Part shown: positions 34,064 through 47,518 of the stretch, piece after piece | Layout of the letters: every line of letters begins with the position of its first letter | How positions within the stretch are numbered: position 1 is the first letter of the stretch | DNA from: Arthrinium phaeospermum | Taxonomy: Eukaryota; Ascomycota; Sordariomycetes; Amphisphaeriales; Apiosporaceae | DNA: 64,000 nt | Assembly: GCA_006503535.1 (NCBI GenBank) | Contig: QYRS01000011.1 | Span: forward strand, 682,001 to 746,000 | Reading direction: 5' to 3' | The notes under the pieces: model-generated | Databases searched by the model: none | What the model saw: only the letters and a program-made list of their open reading frames with translations | Told to the model about the DNA's origin: nothing | Program-made: the position numbers and the translations under genes

Positions 34064-36383
34064 TTACGTCGTCGAGTCTTTGACAAGTGTGGGTGCTATC
34101 CGTCTCTTCTTGGGCTGGCTTCCGGCACCTCCATCATTCTCGCTCTCGCTCGCATCACGCTTGACGCCGGTGGCAGCCGCAGCGGTTGTAGCACTGCTGC
34201 CGCTTGGTCGAGGGGTTTCTGGGGGTGTGGTGATGGGTACACCTGTCACCTTTCCAGAACTAGCAGCCGCAATTCCAGGTACGCTGCCACCAATCAAGGT
34301 TGGATTTGTCATCACGGCTGCCGACGCTTGTGTTGTAACGGATGATGTGCTGTTCGACCGTGCTGGTGATGACGGTCTCATGCTCACAAAGGAAGCAGTG
34401 GTGGGAGGCGAGGGTGCCGCAAACGAACTTGCAGAGTTTCGGTGCTGATGCGAAACGCCATGGAATGGCGAGGGCGGCGCAAAAGATGTCGGCGTGGGTA
34501 ATGGTGTGGCTTGATTCGAAGATGCCGTGCCTGTAGATGCCTGTATCTTGGACGTAGCCACCTCGCCAGTATAAATCTGCCCCAGTTCTCCCGCCTCGAA
34601 AGATAATGTAGAGCAATATCCATCTGACGACGAAATAAGCAAAGTTTGACCGTCACCAGACCTATCAATTGTCAGTAGGTTATACAAAAAAAAGGGGGGG
34701 TTAATATGTTTCAATTAACATACCATGCCAAGTCAGTGAAAGTCGCAAGATGGAGGTTGCTAACAACACAGATGGGTGTCATTTGCTGCGTATCATACAG
34801 TAGAACCGAGTCTTGCGTAGCCACCGCATACATCACGCGATAAGGTAAAGCGAAAGTTGGTTTGGGGCCCGGCGTGGACGCACCCGTTTCCACATTAAGA
34901 CCTTTCGTCGGGGTACCGTTCTTCTCTGTTTCAGAGGTAGTTGCTGCTGCTGCCCCTGAGGTTGGCGGCGGCGGCGGCGGCGGATCCATTACTGAAGGCG
35001 CAGGAGACGGTTTTGATATCGGCTCAGGCAACGCAGGAATTGGATCTTCCGCTGACGACGTGTCAATGGTGATATGCTTTGTCGCAGGGGGGTTTTGCTG
35101 CCTAAGAGTGTAGAGGATCGGCGAGCACTTGACAGCCACAGATGGCTTTTTGTGACCCGGAAGATGTGCAATAGGTGGTTTGTTGATGCCACCTCGGGTG
35201 TATATGTAGACGGTGTTGATCACCTCATAATTGTTTGTGGAACGAGCCCCTTCTGCCGTAACATGTTGTATCTGATACTGGCCGGCCGGCGTAAGTAGAA
35301 GACTTCCATCTGGGGTGAACGTCAAGCGTCTGAAGAAGGAAGTCAAAGTCTCGTTCGCGTAAAGACTGGCGTTTTTCATGCCCGAGCTGCTCGGTTTTGG
35401 CGACGGCTCCATAGGCATGACTGCAGGTAGCGGGAGTGAGGGAGCAGGCGAGACAGAACGCCTCGAATGGGAAGAGAAGGAGGACCGCCTGCTATGGCTG
35501 ACCGCACTGGGAGGGTTCATGGGCAGAGGCACTGAGGTCGGCGTGCCAGGGGCTGACGGGACAGGCGAACCAATGGAGGCACCTGGAGTATCAACAACGG
35601 CCGCGAGTTGCTGGCGATAATCGGGTGCCGCGGGACTCTCCGAGGTAATGCGTTTCGGTGGCAAGTCCATCTTGGCGTGGCTGGCAATCTTGGTGGTTTT
35701 CTCATCGTGGTTGTTCAAGGTGTACTGGCCGTCCTTGGTCTTGAGAGAGTAGATATGCACCGATCTGTCCGAGGATTGAGTTGCGATATACTCATTCAGA
35801 GGGTCCCAAGTCACACCCTGTACGTAATGACTATGCTCGGCGATCTGTCGTACCAGGGAGCCGGTTCCTGCGTTGTAGATCCGGGCCACATTGTCCATGC
35901 TTCCAATTATGAAGTAGGAAGCATCGGGAGACCAGGCAAGGTCGTATATCTCGGCTCCCGTAGAGCGGCACATGTGTTTTGCCCGCCATGTCTCCTTGTC
36001 CTCTCGTTGTTCACTGCCAAAAGCAGGCTGTTGGCTATCTGAGGGAACCCAAAGAATCACGTTACCGTCGTCGCCGGCCGATGCAAGGACTTCGCCTATG
36101 AGCAGGGAAACTACATGTCAGCAACACATTTACAGAGACAGTTGACGGGGCAGTGCTTACCCTTCGGCGCCCATCGTACAACATTGACAGCCTGAGTGTG
36201 TTTGGCCAGGGTCGACAAGTATTCGACCTTCCTATCCTCGCCTTCACAGTCGACTTTCCATATGCGAACGTTGTTATCTCCACCTCCGGTAGCGAGTCTG
36301 CCCTTGCCGTGCGGTTCGAAGTGAGCCGAATAAATGGGGGAGTTCTGATCGTGCCAGTGTATAATCAATGGAGTGGACTTCAT
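34064..36383 (-). CDS. cac2: Chromatin assembly factor 1 subunit B (p60/Cac2)
   Basis: WD40 subunit of CAF-1, which deposits H3-H4 on newly replicated DNA. Minus-strand exons: 36383-36161, 36095-34724 and 34661-34064; 730 residues. The N-terminus MKSTPLIIHWHDQNSPIYSAHFEP is the CAF-1 p60 signature. WD repeats follow: [63 protein letters not shown], then a long S/P-rich insert (about residues 240-330) and further blades with FFRRLTFTPDGSLLLTPAGQY and DLAWSGDGQTLLISSSDGYCS. A P7 run is encoded by a (CGG)n tract at 34966-34983. The tail (about 590-730) is T/S/P-rich, low complexity, ending in a basic PKKRR motif that may be a nuclear signal. Hir1-type proteins are related but lack this N-terminus. 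Confidence 0.93.
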
Positions 36384-39300
36384 GTTGGCGACCCGGAAGG
36401 CATATGAATGTCGTGTGCAGTGGAGGAGGGCTGCGATAGATGACGGGCCAAGTAGGTAATGCGAATTTTCGGTTCGATCGGCACTCAGGAGGTCGGCGTG
36501 GTTGCTCACGAGCCTTTTTTTAGAGTTGGTTGGCTGTTGCCCCGCGAGCCTCACCGAAGTGACGGGAGACAATTAAGGCCGGGGGACTGTTGGATTAGGT
36601 TGCTTGAGGCGTTGATAGGTAGGTGTATTCTTGGTTGCCTTAGCTGGCTGCAATGTTAGGGATGGGAAGGGAAACGGAGGCAGAAGCCCTGAGCTGAGGT
36701 CTCAGCTGGGAGGAAGTCGCAAGACGATGGATGATTGGCTGCAAGTCGATCCAATCCAGTCGACGAAGAGATGCCCAGTAGATTCCGGGTTGGTCAATCG
36801 ACGCTCCTGCAGAGCTGGGGGTGGATTCTCCCTTTAGTATCGGGACAGCAAGCTTGGATGGTCTAATAGTTTGTAGATTGGTAAAGTAGTAGTAGAAAAA
36901 GAAGAAGACAAAACGACACGGGTGGTGGTGGGTGGTTCGTGGAATTGAGGATGATGGGAATCGAGTGTTTGATCAAACTTGAATCGCCGTCCGTTTGTGC
37001 TGCGTCGAGGATGACAAGCGACAATCAACCAATCAAGCACAGCTGATATAAAGGGCACGCAAAAGGTTCTACACGCCGCAAGCTCCGTCACGGTCAAACA
37101 AGTTGAATCGGTTGATTCCCTGTCTTGCCCATGCAGTTGCTGTAGCTGTAGCTGTATTAGGTTACCTACATGGACATTCCATCCAGCCCTGTTCTCGTGC
37201 CGTCGCAGCAAAGGCTCTCTCTCATTGGGCCTTTGCAGCTTCAGTTAATGGATGGATGGATCCATAGCGGGCAGGCGCGTCTGGGACGTGGGACATCCGA
37301 GGTCAAAGCTGCGCTGCACTGTCAGGCTGGTCAGCAAGCATGCACTTCCTTTGCTCCTCGCTTTCTGGCACGGCGGCACTGCCCACTTTGACGATGCAAA
37401 AAGAAGTTTACAGGGAGATGGAACCATGAGGGTGCATTGATGGATGCAAGTAGGCCAATAATTAGGTATTGTTTGCAATAGTAAGAATGATACCTCAGAC
37501 TATCAAACGTTTTGTTAGCAAACCTACCTCTGTTTCGTCATAGCTGTCTAGATTCCTCCGCCTACTTAGGGTCTAATACCTAAAAGTCGGTACTGGAGGC
37601 AGAGGTTAGGTAGGCAGACGGTTGGGGCTAGGCCCACGGACCATCAATCCTTCAATGTTGGATGTCAGCGTCAGCCACGCTTTGTTACAGAGCATACCTG
37701 GTATCCAGGCCTCAACCACCTATCTTCACAGCTATCGCCGATCAGTGTTGGGCGGGCCACATAGCTTTTGTTTCTACTTGGGCAACTTGTTTTGCTTACT
37801 TACACACTATCATAAGTCAATATGTGCAGTATAGGGGCTACATCCTATTCATATCCGGACGGGTGCTGCATTCAGCATTGGATTCTTCGGCGGATCCAGC
37901 AAACATTGCGCTTACCCACCGTTCCAGCCGTTGAGAAATGTCGGGGCTGGGACATGTGTAAACTAACAACCCGATCATGCAAGTCTGATTGCATCGCCCA
38001 TCCACGATTACACAACTTTGTCATCCTGTATTTGGTTCTAGCTGGAACTTCCCGCGTGAAGGTTGCTTGGCTTTACTTTGCATTGTCACGCTACTGTTGG
38101 CTGTACGCGTACGGGCAGTTGCTCGATTGTCTAGCAGTCACTAGGAAGCCAGGCACGGATACCCGGAGCCGGAGGCATCGGCCACCCATTGGACCTGTCG
38201 GAGACCCTGGGCGTTTCGGGGCTGCTTGTTTCTTTCTAGCACGGACTGCCTAATCCAAAGGCTCAGTCAGAAGTCGGTCTTGCATCCTCGTATTGTCTTA
38301 CCAGCTTATCGGTTGGCGCTCATCTCATATGCCTGCTGTGTTTGGCCTGGGAACCCTCAGAGTCATCGCCGGTGCAAACAGGCGCTGTCTCGAGCTTACG
38401 AGAACGGCCGCGTGCCATATTCTTCTCGCATATTAAGTTTATAGCCTTATTCATCTTGCTGCAGGGCTCCAGCTGCTTGCAAACCGCCTTTCTATTTGTG
38501 GCGCACTTCTCCTACATCGAGGCCGAGGGCGGTGTGATACTGGCAGGCTTTAGGCGCCCCAGGCAGACGCAGGTGTCCAATGGTCTGGCAGGCCAAACTT
38601 ACTATTGACCCCCATGTGCAGCAAAGAAGCAATTCACTTTCTATGTGCTAACTTTGAGGCTGCCGCCCGTTCGCTGGTATAAGACATTGGGTCTATCCTG
38701 CCTATAGGGACTTGCACTAACATAAGTTGGCGGTGCGGACGCAGCAACCTCCTTGCCACATTCGCTATCTCCATGATCAAGGAATCAAATCCAAGGTAGC
38801 AAAATGCTGTTCGATCATATCATATCACCGGGAATGTATGAAACTCGATCAGGGCCATACGCATTCGAAACATGTAATGATATGACCCAAGCCAACCATT
38901 TCTCTCGACATTGTAACAATTGTTGTTGAGGGCCAATGTAGAAGGAGGAGCTCTGTTAATCCCCCACCAATTGCGGCACTCTAGACAGTCAGATAATATA
39001 CCGTTCTTACATTAGCGTCAGCACCATTCATGATCATCTGATCAGATTCACGCATACCCGCGTCATCAGTGCAGGCTGTTTCTCCTTGGAGCCCGGTCAT
39101 GCCTTAGACCTGATCGTCTTTGAAAAATATCTCAGGGAGTATTGGCAATTTATCAGGGTTATGCTATAATACAAAGATTTTGTTAGGGGGGCAGCTTACG
39201 GCTTCACACAGGTTGGTGTGGTTTATTCCCCATACCTACATTCAGGCAACTGCTGATGGTCCTAGATGCATGCCTCCTGGGGATGTAAGGGGCCGGAGTC

Positions 39301-40999
39301 GGACTTGCGAATCTATCTATCCTGTTCACTTTTGCAACTCGTTTCGAGTCGCGTTCTATCACATTGGTCTGCCGACCATCCAGTTTTGCCTACCATTTAG
39401 CAAATAACCGAGATGCAAGTAAGCTGCAGTGGAACCCAGCGCTGGCAGACGCATGCAGGGCTCATAGTCACCACCTGCTTTTGCCAACGTTGATGTTGCT
39501 TTTCCAGATTACGGGCTCAACAGAAAGAATTCTAGACATTCTAACATGGGATTCGTCGACGGCCATGGTGAAACGGATGCACAGCAGCAAGCAGGTTGGG
39601 AAGATCCCCGGCCAATTGGAGGCTGCTTGGCAGGTGGTTGTTGAATGCAACCACTTTACCATTCAGGTTGTCCGATGCCCTTGGCCCCTCTTCTATCTAC
39701 CCGGCCCAGAACGCGGCCTACCTACTTTGTCACGAGTTGCTACAATCTCTCACAGTGCAGTGCAATGCAATGCATGCAACTTCTCGAATCGCCCCTAGAA
39801 ACGAATCCAGTATTTGATGTGCTTCACGACCATCACCTTCTACTCTTGGGATAGGTAGCATTTTCGGGTATGTATCCACTCAAGACCTAGCCTCTTTCTC
39901 TGGTGGGTACTGGCGGCAAGGGACTCACAGCAATTGTGCTCTTCGGCATCCGAGGGCGATATCCTGGCCCGCCTTGCCGCGCTCTCTTGCCCCAATCCCT
40001 TGAACAGTCAACCATCGTTCACGCCACGGGTGGGAACGGTCAAGGAAGGCGAACGACGCAGTTTGTCAGCACGCCAGGATCCCCCAACCACCCTATTCTG
40101 TATCCTCTTGTCACCTTTAACCTAAAACAAAACAAGGCATTTGACAGCAGGAGCAGCCTTGTAGAGAGCCTTCTTCGGCGCCCGGGGGTTCCAACCTTTA
40201 TCATGCCGGCCAACGCACCGAGTCGGAGCTGAGTGGCCTCCATGGCCCACGGGCTCTGGCTGGCTGGTGTCTTCGCCTTCGTATCTATTGGCGAATCGAA
40301 CTTCTGGTGGTGCTTCGCATGACTGGGGTGCATTGGATGGCACTAGGGGCGATTGGGGGGTGGCACCCTTCATCCATACCTACATACATGTACAGTATTG
40401 TACAGTATTCCTGCATCGGATGGAGTCAGGGAGCTGGGTAATGGAAATCTACCAACTAGTCCGGATCCCGCCTTCGCCGCAATGAGTCAACCGGGCAATA
40501 ATAGTCAGAAAGAATCCGGTCTGACGCTCACCACTTCCCAAGCCACGCAGGCAAATTACCTCAGAGTGATATATGAAGTATGTACATTTGTAGCTGTTCT
40601 GATCGTCACACAATAGGCAAGTGGAGAGCGTTCTAGGATTGAATCATCCGGTTGGCTTCATCATCTTTTTACACCTATCTGAAATTCCCGAACGGTCAAG
40701 GTCCCAAGGATTTTATGTACTGCAATCGACTTATCGATCGCAAGCGGGCCCATAACCGGGGTCCTTTCCAACCTCTTAACTGCCTGCCTTGTTCTGTAGC
40801 AATTTTATTTTTTCTCGTTGTTGTTCTATTTGCTACCTTTTGGGAATCCTCTCATTTTTAAGAAGTAAAATAATACCCAGAGATCAAGAGGATTTTGCAG
40901 ACTTGGTTGATCTTGGCGGATTCGTAATTGGAAGGTTCGGCGCTCGGCGCTGGTACGGTACTTTACGGACGACATTCGCCTCGAGTAAACTCCCAGAAA
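36384..40999. other. Gene-poor region of 4.6 kb
   Basis: No open frame here shows a family motif or splice-linked partner. Minus-strand frames over 60 codons are nearly absent between 37.5 and 39.4 kb. It contains short repeats such as TGTAGC at 37140-37155 and a repeated TGTACAGTAT near 40390-40410. The last 300 bp are the probable ABC-transporter promoter. Confidence 0.6.
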
Positions 41000-43900
41000 A
41001 TGTCGGCCAATATTGGCTTCTTGGGGACCTCTGCAGCCAGCGTGGGGCTGATCGCACTCTTCACCACTCCCGCCGTCATCAGATTGGTCCTGCAGCTTCG
41101 AAACCGGGATGCGAAGACGTCAGATGTCTACGAAGATGAGGACGGCAAGAGCACGCCGGAAGCCGTCAAAGCTTTCAGCGCAAAAGTTCCTAAAGCGTTC
41201 ATCCTCTTCCTGTCCCTGGTCGGCTTAGGCCTCTCGATTGCATTGGCTGTGCTCTCCACCCTCGACGAGAAAAAGGGTCTCTTCCTCGAGAACTGGCTCG
41301 CCGTTGCAGCTTGGGTGAGTTCATTGTGGTTTTTAAGCATTCTTGGGTTGCAACAAGGCTCCTGGCTAAACCGTATCATTGCAGGCACTTCTATTCTTGC
41401 AGTCGGTATGCATTGCAGCAAGCCGCCACTCTGTCACGGCCTATGATTTAGGTCTGTATTCGGCACTTTCGTGCGTCGTCCTAGCTGCGTCACTAGCAGC
41501 CCAGGATAACCGAGTCGCACAAGATCTCTTCAGGCACGATAAGGCTGCTTTCGTCCTTAGGGTCATTGAGATCGCTACTATTGTCGGCCTAGCTTTTGCC
41601 AGCTTGTCCGTGCCAAGGCGTCCGGATGTCTTCCACAATGACCAGCTTGTCGACAGATATTATACCAACTCTGCGTGGGCTCGCTTCAACTGGAGCTGGC
41701 CGGCCAACGTTCTCCGGCATGCCGCAAAGAAGAAGTCCCTCGACCTGGCCGATCTTCCAAGGCCGGACCACTTTACGAGAGCCAAAGAAACCACAGCTGA
41801 CTGGGAGAGTCGCGGGTTCACAGGCCCGCTGTGGCTTTCCATCATTCTCGCCCACAAATGGATGTTCGCTCTCCAGTGGTTTGCGACCCTGGTAACCTCA
41901 TTCCTGAACTTCGCCCCGCAATGGTGCGTTCTGCAATTGCTTCGAATTCTCGAAAGGCGCACAAACCGCGAGCCCCTTGGATACGATGCGTGGATCTGGG
42001 TTATCTGGATTGCCGTGGCCATTCTCGCCCAATCATGGGTGGAGTCTCAAGTCTTCTGGATGTCGTGGGCCGAGTTGTGTGTCCCTCTTCGAGCTCAGTT
42101 GTCATCCTTGATTTTCAAGAAATCAATGAGAAGAAAGGACACCAAGGGCGCAGGAAAGAAGAAAACGCAGGATGCCAGTGCTACTGAACCGACCATTGCC
42201 GCACCGTCCGGCGAATCGACCGCCACCGATAAGCCTGACACGGAGGAGACTGAAGAGGATCAACTCAAGAAGAGCAAGCAGAGCACCGTCAATCTGATTG
42301 GAGTCGATGCGAAACGCGTTTCCGATTTTGCATCCTTCAACTTCTACTTCCCCGGCAGTCTTTTCAAGTTGATTGTTTCGCTAGTGTTCCTGCTCGATCT
42401 ATTGGGCTGGCAGGCTCTGGTGGCTGGGTTCTCTACTATGCTCGCCATCACTCCCGTCAATGCCTACTTCAGCAAGCGGTACTCGGCTGCACAAGACAAG
42501 CTAATGAAGGTTCGCGATGAAAAGATGGAAGTTGTCTCAGAGGCACTCCAGGGCATTCGTCAAATCAAGTTCGCCGCCCTTGAGCCGCAATGGGAGAAGA
42601 AGATTGGGGAGGTCCGCGAGAGAGAGCTTAACAGCATTTGGAATGCATTCATCAACGATGTCATGCTAATCGGATGTTGGCTTACCAGTCCCATCATGCT
42701 TGCAGCCGTGGCTCTTTCGGTATATGCCGCTATCTACGGAAGTCTGATCCCCAGCGTGGCATTCGTCTCTCTTGGTGTCTTCCGCGCACTCGAGGTTACA
42801 CTTTCCATCATCCCTGAGCTTATCACAGATCTCCTTGACGCATGGGTGTCCGTTAAGCGTATCGATACTTATCTTCAGGGTGCAGAGATCGTCAAGTCGA
42901 CCAATGAGTCCGAGGAGATCACCTTTGATGACGCAACGATTGCCTGGCCTGCCGATGAGAAAGACAATGACGACCCTGACAGATTCATTCTGAGCAACAT
43001 TAACATTACATTCCCCAAGGGTGAACTGTCTGTTGTTTCCGGTAAGACAGGCAGCGGAAAGAGTCTTGTGCTATCAGCTATCCTTGGCGAAATCGACGTG
43101 CTCTCTGGTTCCATCAGCCGGCCCAGGGCTCCTCTGCTCAGCGAGAGACATGATACGAAGGCGAATCCAGGCAACTGGATTTTGCCAGGTGCTATTGCTG
43201 TAGTGGCCCAGATTCCATGGATCGAGAATGCTACTATTAAAGAGAATGTCTTGTTCGGACTGCCATTCGACCAACATCGCTACCACACGACCCTCGAAGT
43301 TTGTGCTTTGAAGAAGGATATTGAGATGTTCAGCGACGGAGAGGAGACGGAAATTGGCGCAAACGGCATCAACCTCAGTGGTGGCCAGAAGTGGCGTATT
43401 ACCTTGGCGCGTGCAATTTATTCGCGAGCCGAAATTCTTGTTCTGGACGATATCTTCAGTGCTGTTGATGCTCATGTGGGACGTCACATCTTTGAGAAAT
43501 GTCTCAACGGTGAGCTCATCGTTGGACGCACCAGAATCCTTGTGACGCATCACGTTGCACTTTGCGAACCCAAAACGAAATACCTTGTGGAACTTGGCGA
43601 GGGTGGTGTCCTCCATGCTGGCCTCAAGTCGGAACTTGAGGAAGACGGTATCTTGCAACAGATCAAGAGCCATGAGCAGACAGAAGCCGAGATTCAGACT
43701 GATGCGGATGCAACCATGGTAAACTCAGAAGAAACATCTCAAGCAGATGAGGAACAAGGAGAACCTCTCGCAAAGGTGCCCTCGAAAAAGCAGGCCCGAA
43801 AGTTTGTCGAAGAAGAAGGTCGCGAGAAGGGTGCCATCAAGAAGCACGTCTACGCCACCTACTTGAGCGACAGCGGCGGTTGGTTCTTTTGGACAAATGT

Positions 43901-45785
43901 TATATTCTTCTTCGTGCTCGTTCAGGCCTTAACCGTGGGGCGATCATGGTGGTTGAAAATCTGGACCGGTGTCTACGAGAACGAGAAAACGCAAATGCAC
44001 GCCTCGAAGGAGGTATACGCATACTCAATGAACCTGCATCAGACCGGCTTCCAGCAGACCAGCTTCCAACCAACGAGCCTTCACAGACTCATGCAGCCGG
44101 TTGTAGAGCCCCACCGTGGCATTGCCTTCTATCTGGGCATTTATGTCCTGCTGGCCGCAGCCAGTGCATTGCTCGGTACCATCCGATACTACTACATCTT
44201 CTGCGGATCTATCCGAGCATCACGGAAGCTCTTCGCTCGATTGAACTTCGTCATATTGCGATCGCCTCTTCGATGGCTCGATACCGTTCCCGTTGGAAGA
44301 GTGCTCAACAGGTTCACCGCGGATTTCCACTCCGTTGATACCCATCTAGCCTACTCGCTGGCCTTTGGATTTGCCGCGTTTCTGAATCTGCTAGGGGTGA
44401 TTGTCGCAGGCTTGTTCGTCTCGCCCATCATTCTCGCACTTGCGGCCCTCCTTTTGTTCATCAGTGCATTCTACGCTGTTCAATATCTTCACGGTGCCAG
44501 ACCGGTCAAGCGCCTCGAAAGTACAACCAAGTCGCCTGTCTTTGAACAGTTCGGCTCAGCGCTCAGTGGTGTCGCCACCATCCGTGGTTTCGACAAAGCG
44601 CCCGTCTACGTGGACCGCATGTACAAGAAGCTGGACGACTGGACTGTTGCTACCTGGCACCTGTGGCTGTTCAACAGATGGATGGGCTGGCGCATGGCTG
44701 TTGTAGGGTCGTTCTTTGCTAGTTTCGTGGCGATCCTCATCCTCCTGACCCCGGAAATGGACTCCGCTCTCGCGGGTTTCGCCCTAGCATTTGCATTGGA
44801 CTTCTCGTCAATGGTCATGTGGACTATTCGTCACTATGCCAATATCGAGCTTGAGATGAACGCCGCTGAACGTGTCGTCGAATACACGGAGCTCCCGACA
44901 GAAGATCTTGGAGGCGAGGATGCGCCGGCGGCTTGGCCGACCGAGGGGCGCGTAGAAGTCAACGATCTTGTCGTCGGTTACGCAGAGGATCTCCCGCCTG
45001 TTCTGAAGGGGCTGAGCTTCAGCGTGAACCGTAATGAGAGAATCGGTGTGGTCGGTCGCACCGGTGCCGGCAAATCTTCGTTGACCCTGGCGCTCTTCCG
45101 ATTCATCGAGGCACGGTCCGGAAGCATCTTCATTGACGGCATCGACATCTCCAAGATCAAGCTCCACGACCTTAGATCGCGCCTCGCCATTATCCCTCAG
45201 GACCCCGTGCTGTTCTCCGGTACCGTGCGCACGAACCTAGACCCCTTCGATGACCATACGGATGCCCAACTCCTCGACTCGCTCCATCGTGTCCACCTGC
45301 TCACCGAGAACGAGACTTCGCCCGGCACTCCCGCCGTCCCCGACTCCGGCGATTCGGCCACAGGCCAGCGGTCCAACACCAACATCTTCCGTGATCTCGC
45401 GTCCACCATTTCGGAGGGCGGCCTCAACCTGTCCCAGGGCCAGCGCCAGCTCCTGTGCCTCGCCCGCGCCATCGTGTCGCGCCCTAAGGTCATGGTCCTC
45501 GACGAGGCCACCAGCGCCGTCGACATGACGACGGACGCGCTGATCCAGCGCTCCATCCGCGAGGAGTTCGACGACAGCACCCTCGTCGTCATCGCGCACC
45601 GCCTGAGCACGATTGCCGACTTTGACCGCATCCTGGTCCTCAGCGACGGCAAGGTGGCCGAGTTCGGCACTCCCAGGGAGCTGTGGGAGGCAGACGGGGG
45701 CAAGGGCATCTTCCGGGGCATGTGCGAAGAGAGCGGCGAGAAGGATCATCTCCGGGCGATATGTCTCGGGGAGAATAGGAAGTAA
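41000..45785 (+). CDS. ABCC-type transporter (YBT1/bile-acid transporter-like)
   Basis: Full-length ABC subfamily C exporter of 1571 residues, probably in the vacuolar or plasma membrane, moving organic anions or conjugates. Exons 41000-41314 and 41385-45785. The ATG at 41000 begins an N-terminal TMD0 of several helices. The first membrane domain holds a charged insert (about 350-410, rich in K/E/T) between two helices, a trait of the YBT1 group. NBD1: Walker A GKTGSGKS from about 658, signature LSGGQKWRITLARAI, Walker B VLDDIFSAVD, where Asp replaces the catalytic Glu as usual in ABCC NBD1. NBD2: GRTGAGKSS from about 1329, LSQGQRQLLCLARAI, VLDEATSAVD. Thus only the second site is expected to be fully hydrolytic. 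The substrate cannot be told from sequence. It is convergent with the DUF1996 gene. Confidence 0.94.
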
Positions 45786-46307
45786 AAAGAAGAAGAGAGG
45801 TATGAGCTGCGGATGCCAAAGCCTACGATTAAAATTCATGGAGGGTTCACTTTTATATACACAATAGACATTCGGATAGGCGTTTTTGTTTGATACAAGA
45901 GAATCACAAGATTCGGATCCAAAAATCATGATCGATCGGTTAACTATACCTCCCTTGCCAGCCCCTGAACATCAAGCAACCGTGCTCTGAAACATCAAGC
46001 GGAAGTGATCTCGATAATTCAAGTAAGACCAAGGCCTGTCAGGAATCGATGTGCTAATATAATGCAATATTATGTAGACAGTGGTATTAAGACCAAGAAG
46101 GTATAATAAGGTAACGATCGTAATATCTAAGCAACCCGACAAATACGCCCCCTTGAAAATCAGATCCACCGCCCGGTCCCCAGAGCAATCCAAGGCCCAA
46201 GGCCTGACAAACTATGGCCCAGCACGTACCTCGAACCTCGTTGGAGTTGGTATGCATCTTCCTGCCGACTACTTGGGAAGCACGTCTGCCGATAAGCCGG
46301 ATACACC
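45786..46307. other. Convergent intergenic region
   Basis: This is 520 bp between two 3' ends, AT-rich, with no gene seen. Confidence 0.6.
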
Positions 46308-47518
46308 TTACATTTGCATGCCGGGAAGTTCCTCGAGCCCTGGATTGGAGATGCCGGGTCAGTTTCTCATCTGCGTCATGGTGACTATAGGGGATGACAG
46401 TGCGCCATGGCAAGATGCGGGAGCGAGATGGACTTACATTGGTCATCACCAACACTCTCCTTGAAGGACTGGGACTTGAGGCAGGCATTCGCCTGGGCCT
46501 CGGTCTGGCGCTTGAGGGGTGCGCAGCGATCGTTGGCGCAGTGGCCGTCCATGGCCTTCTGGAGGGCGTTGTCCTTCCAGCCGAAGAGGTAGTCGCCGTG
46601 GATGCCGTAGCCCGTGTTGTCGCCGAAGCTCCAGTAGAAGGGCTGGGAGCCGTCGGCGGGCCACTCGGCCTTGTTGTTGAACTGGCGCGTGTCGAAGATG
46701 ATCTCGTACATGACCTGCGGGATCTTTACCGGGTGCGTGCTGGGGCAGGCCGAGCCCATCTCGAAGGCGCCGTTGGGGTAGGCGATGTGCGACTTGTGGT
46801 CGGGCGAGTCCGTGTTCTTGCCGTCCCAGCACGAGGGGAACGTCACCGTCACCCGCCAGCCGCCGCCGCAGGGCTGGCTGGGGAAGCCGGCGATGTCGGA
46901 GCCCGTGCAGGGCGCGCCGCCGAAGGGGCTCTGCTGCATGTTGGCCTCGCAGCGGAAGCAAAGACCCTTGGGGACCTTGTTTTTCTGGCGGTTGGTACTG
47001 TCACCCACCAACATGCGGAATCCCTGAAGGCGATTGCAAGTATTAGCCTTGGCTCAACCAGTTCCAGGATGCAGGCCTTCAGAAACAGTGTGCGGGGAGC
47101 TTTTCTTTACCTTTGGGAAAGCCGTGACCTTGGCACTCTGCTGGTACCCTCGGATGTAGTAGATAGTCATGCCGGCCTTGGTACCGAGCCCGAGGTTGGT
47201 GGTCTGGGGCACGCGCTTGTAAGTGCCGTTGCGGGCCTTGAAGTAGACGCTCGCGGTCCAGTAGTTGGAGAAGTCCTCCGAGTACGTGCATGAGGTGCAA
47301 GTCGAGTCGGTCGGAGGGTCAACGTTAGACGGCTGCATGCTGGCGTTGAAAGAGTTGCCGCCGATGATCTGGTGCATGTGGGCAGACGGCATGTTACCAG
47401 GCTCGACTAGGGGGTCGACCCGGTCGACAGTGAGCTGGGCGCAGCCAAAGCGCATCAGCTCCTGTGCTGTTGCCAGCGATGCCGTGGCGGCCGCGGCTAC
47501 CAGGGATTTGACGAGCAT
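46308..47518 (-). CDS. Secreted DUF1996 protein
   Basis: Minus-strand exons: 47518-47111, 47023-46438 and a short 46339-46308 last exon; 341 residues. The ATG at 47518 begins a signal peptide (LVKSLVAAAATASLATA). The mature part begins ELMRFGCAQLTVDRVDPLVEPG, with HMHQIIGG, YWTASVYFKA and FRMLVGD. It continues with GLCFRC, FPSCWDGKN and HKSHIAYP; these are the conserved cysteine and histidine patterns of DUF1996. The last exon codes WLEELPGMQM, similar to the short W..LPG ending of the family. The alternative acceptor at about 46369 would instead open a long unrelated tail, so I reject it. DUF1996 proteins are extracellular, sometimes fused to WSC domains; the function is unknown. No WSC domain is present here. 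Confidence 0.85.

Noticed and set aside
46087..46488. Alternative long tail for the DUF1996 protein
   Set aside because: The nearby alternative acceptor gives an unrelated tail; the short exon at 46339-46308 restores the family ending.
46394..47293. Plus-strand frame of 299 codons
   Set aside because: Antisense shadow of the DUF1996 gene.
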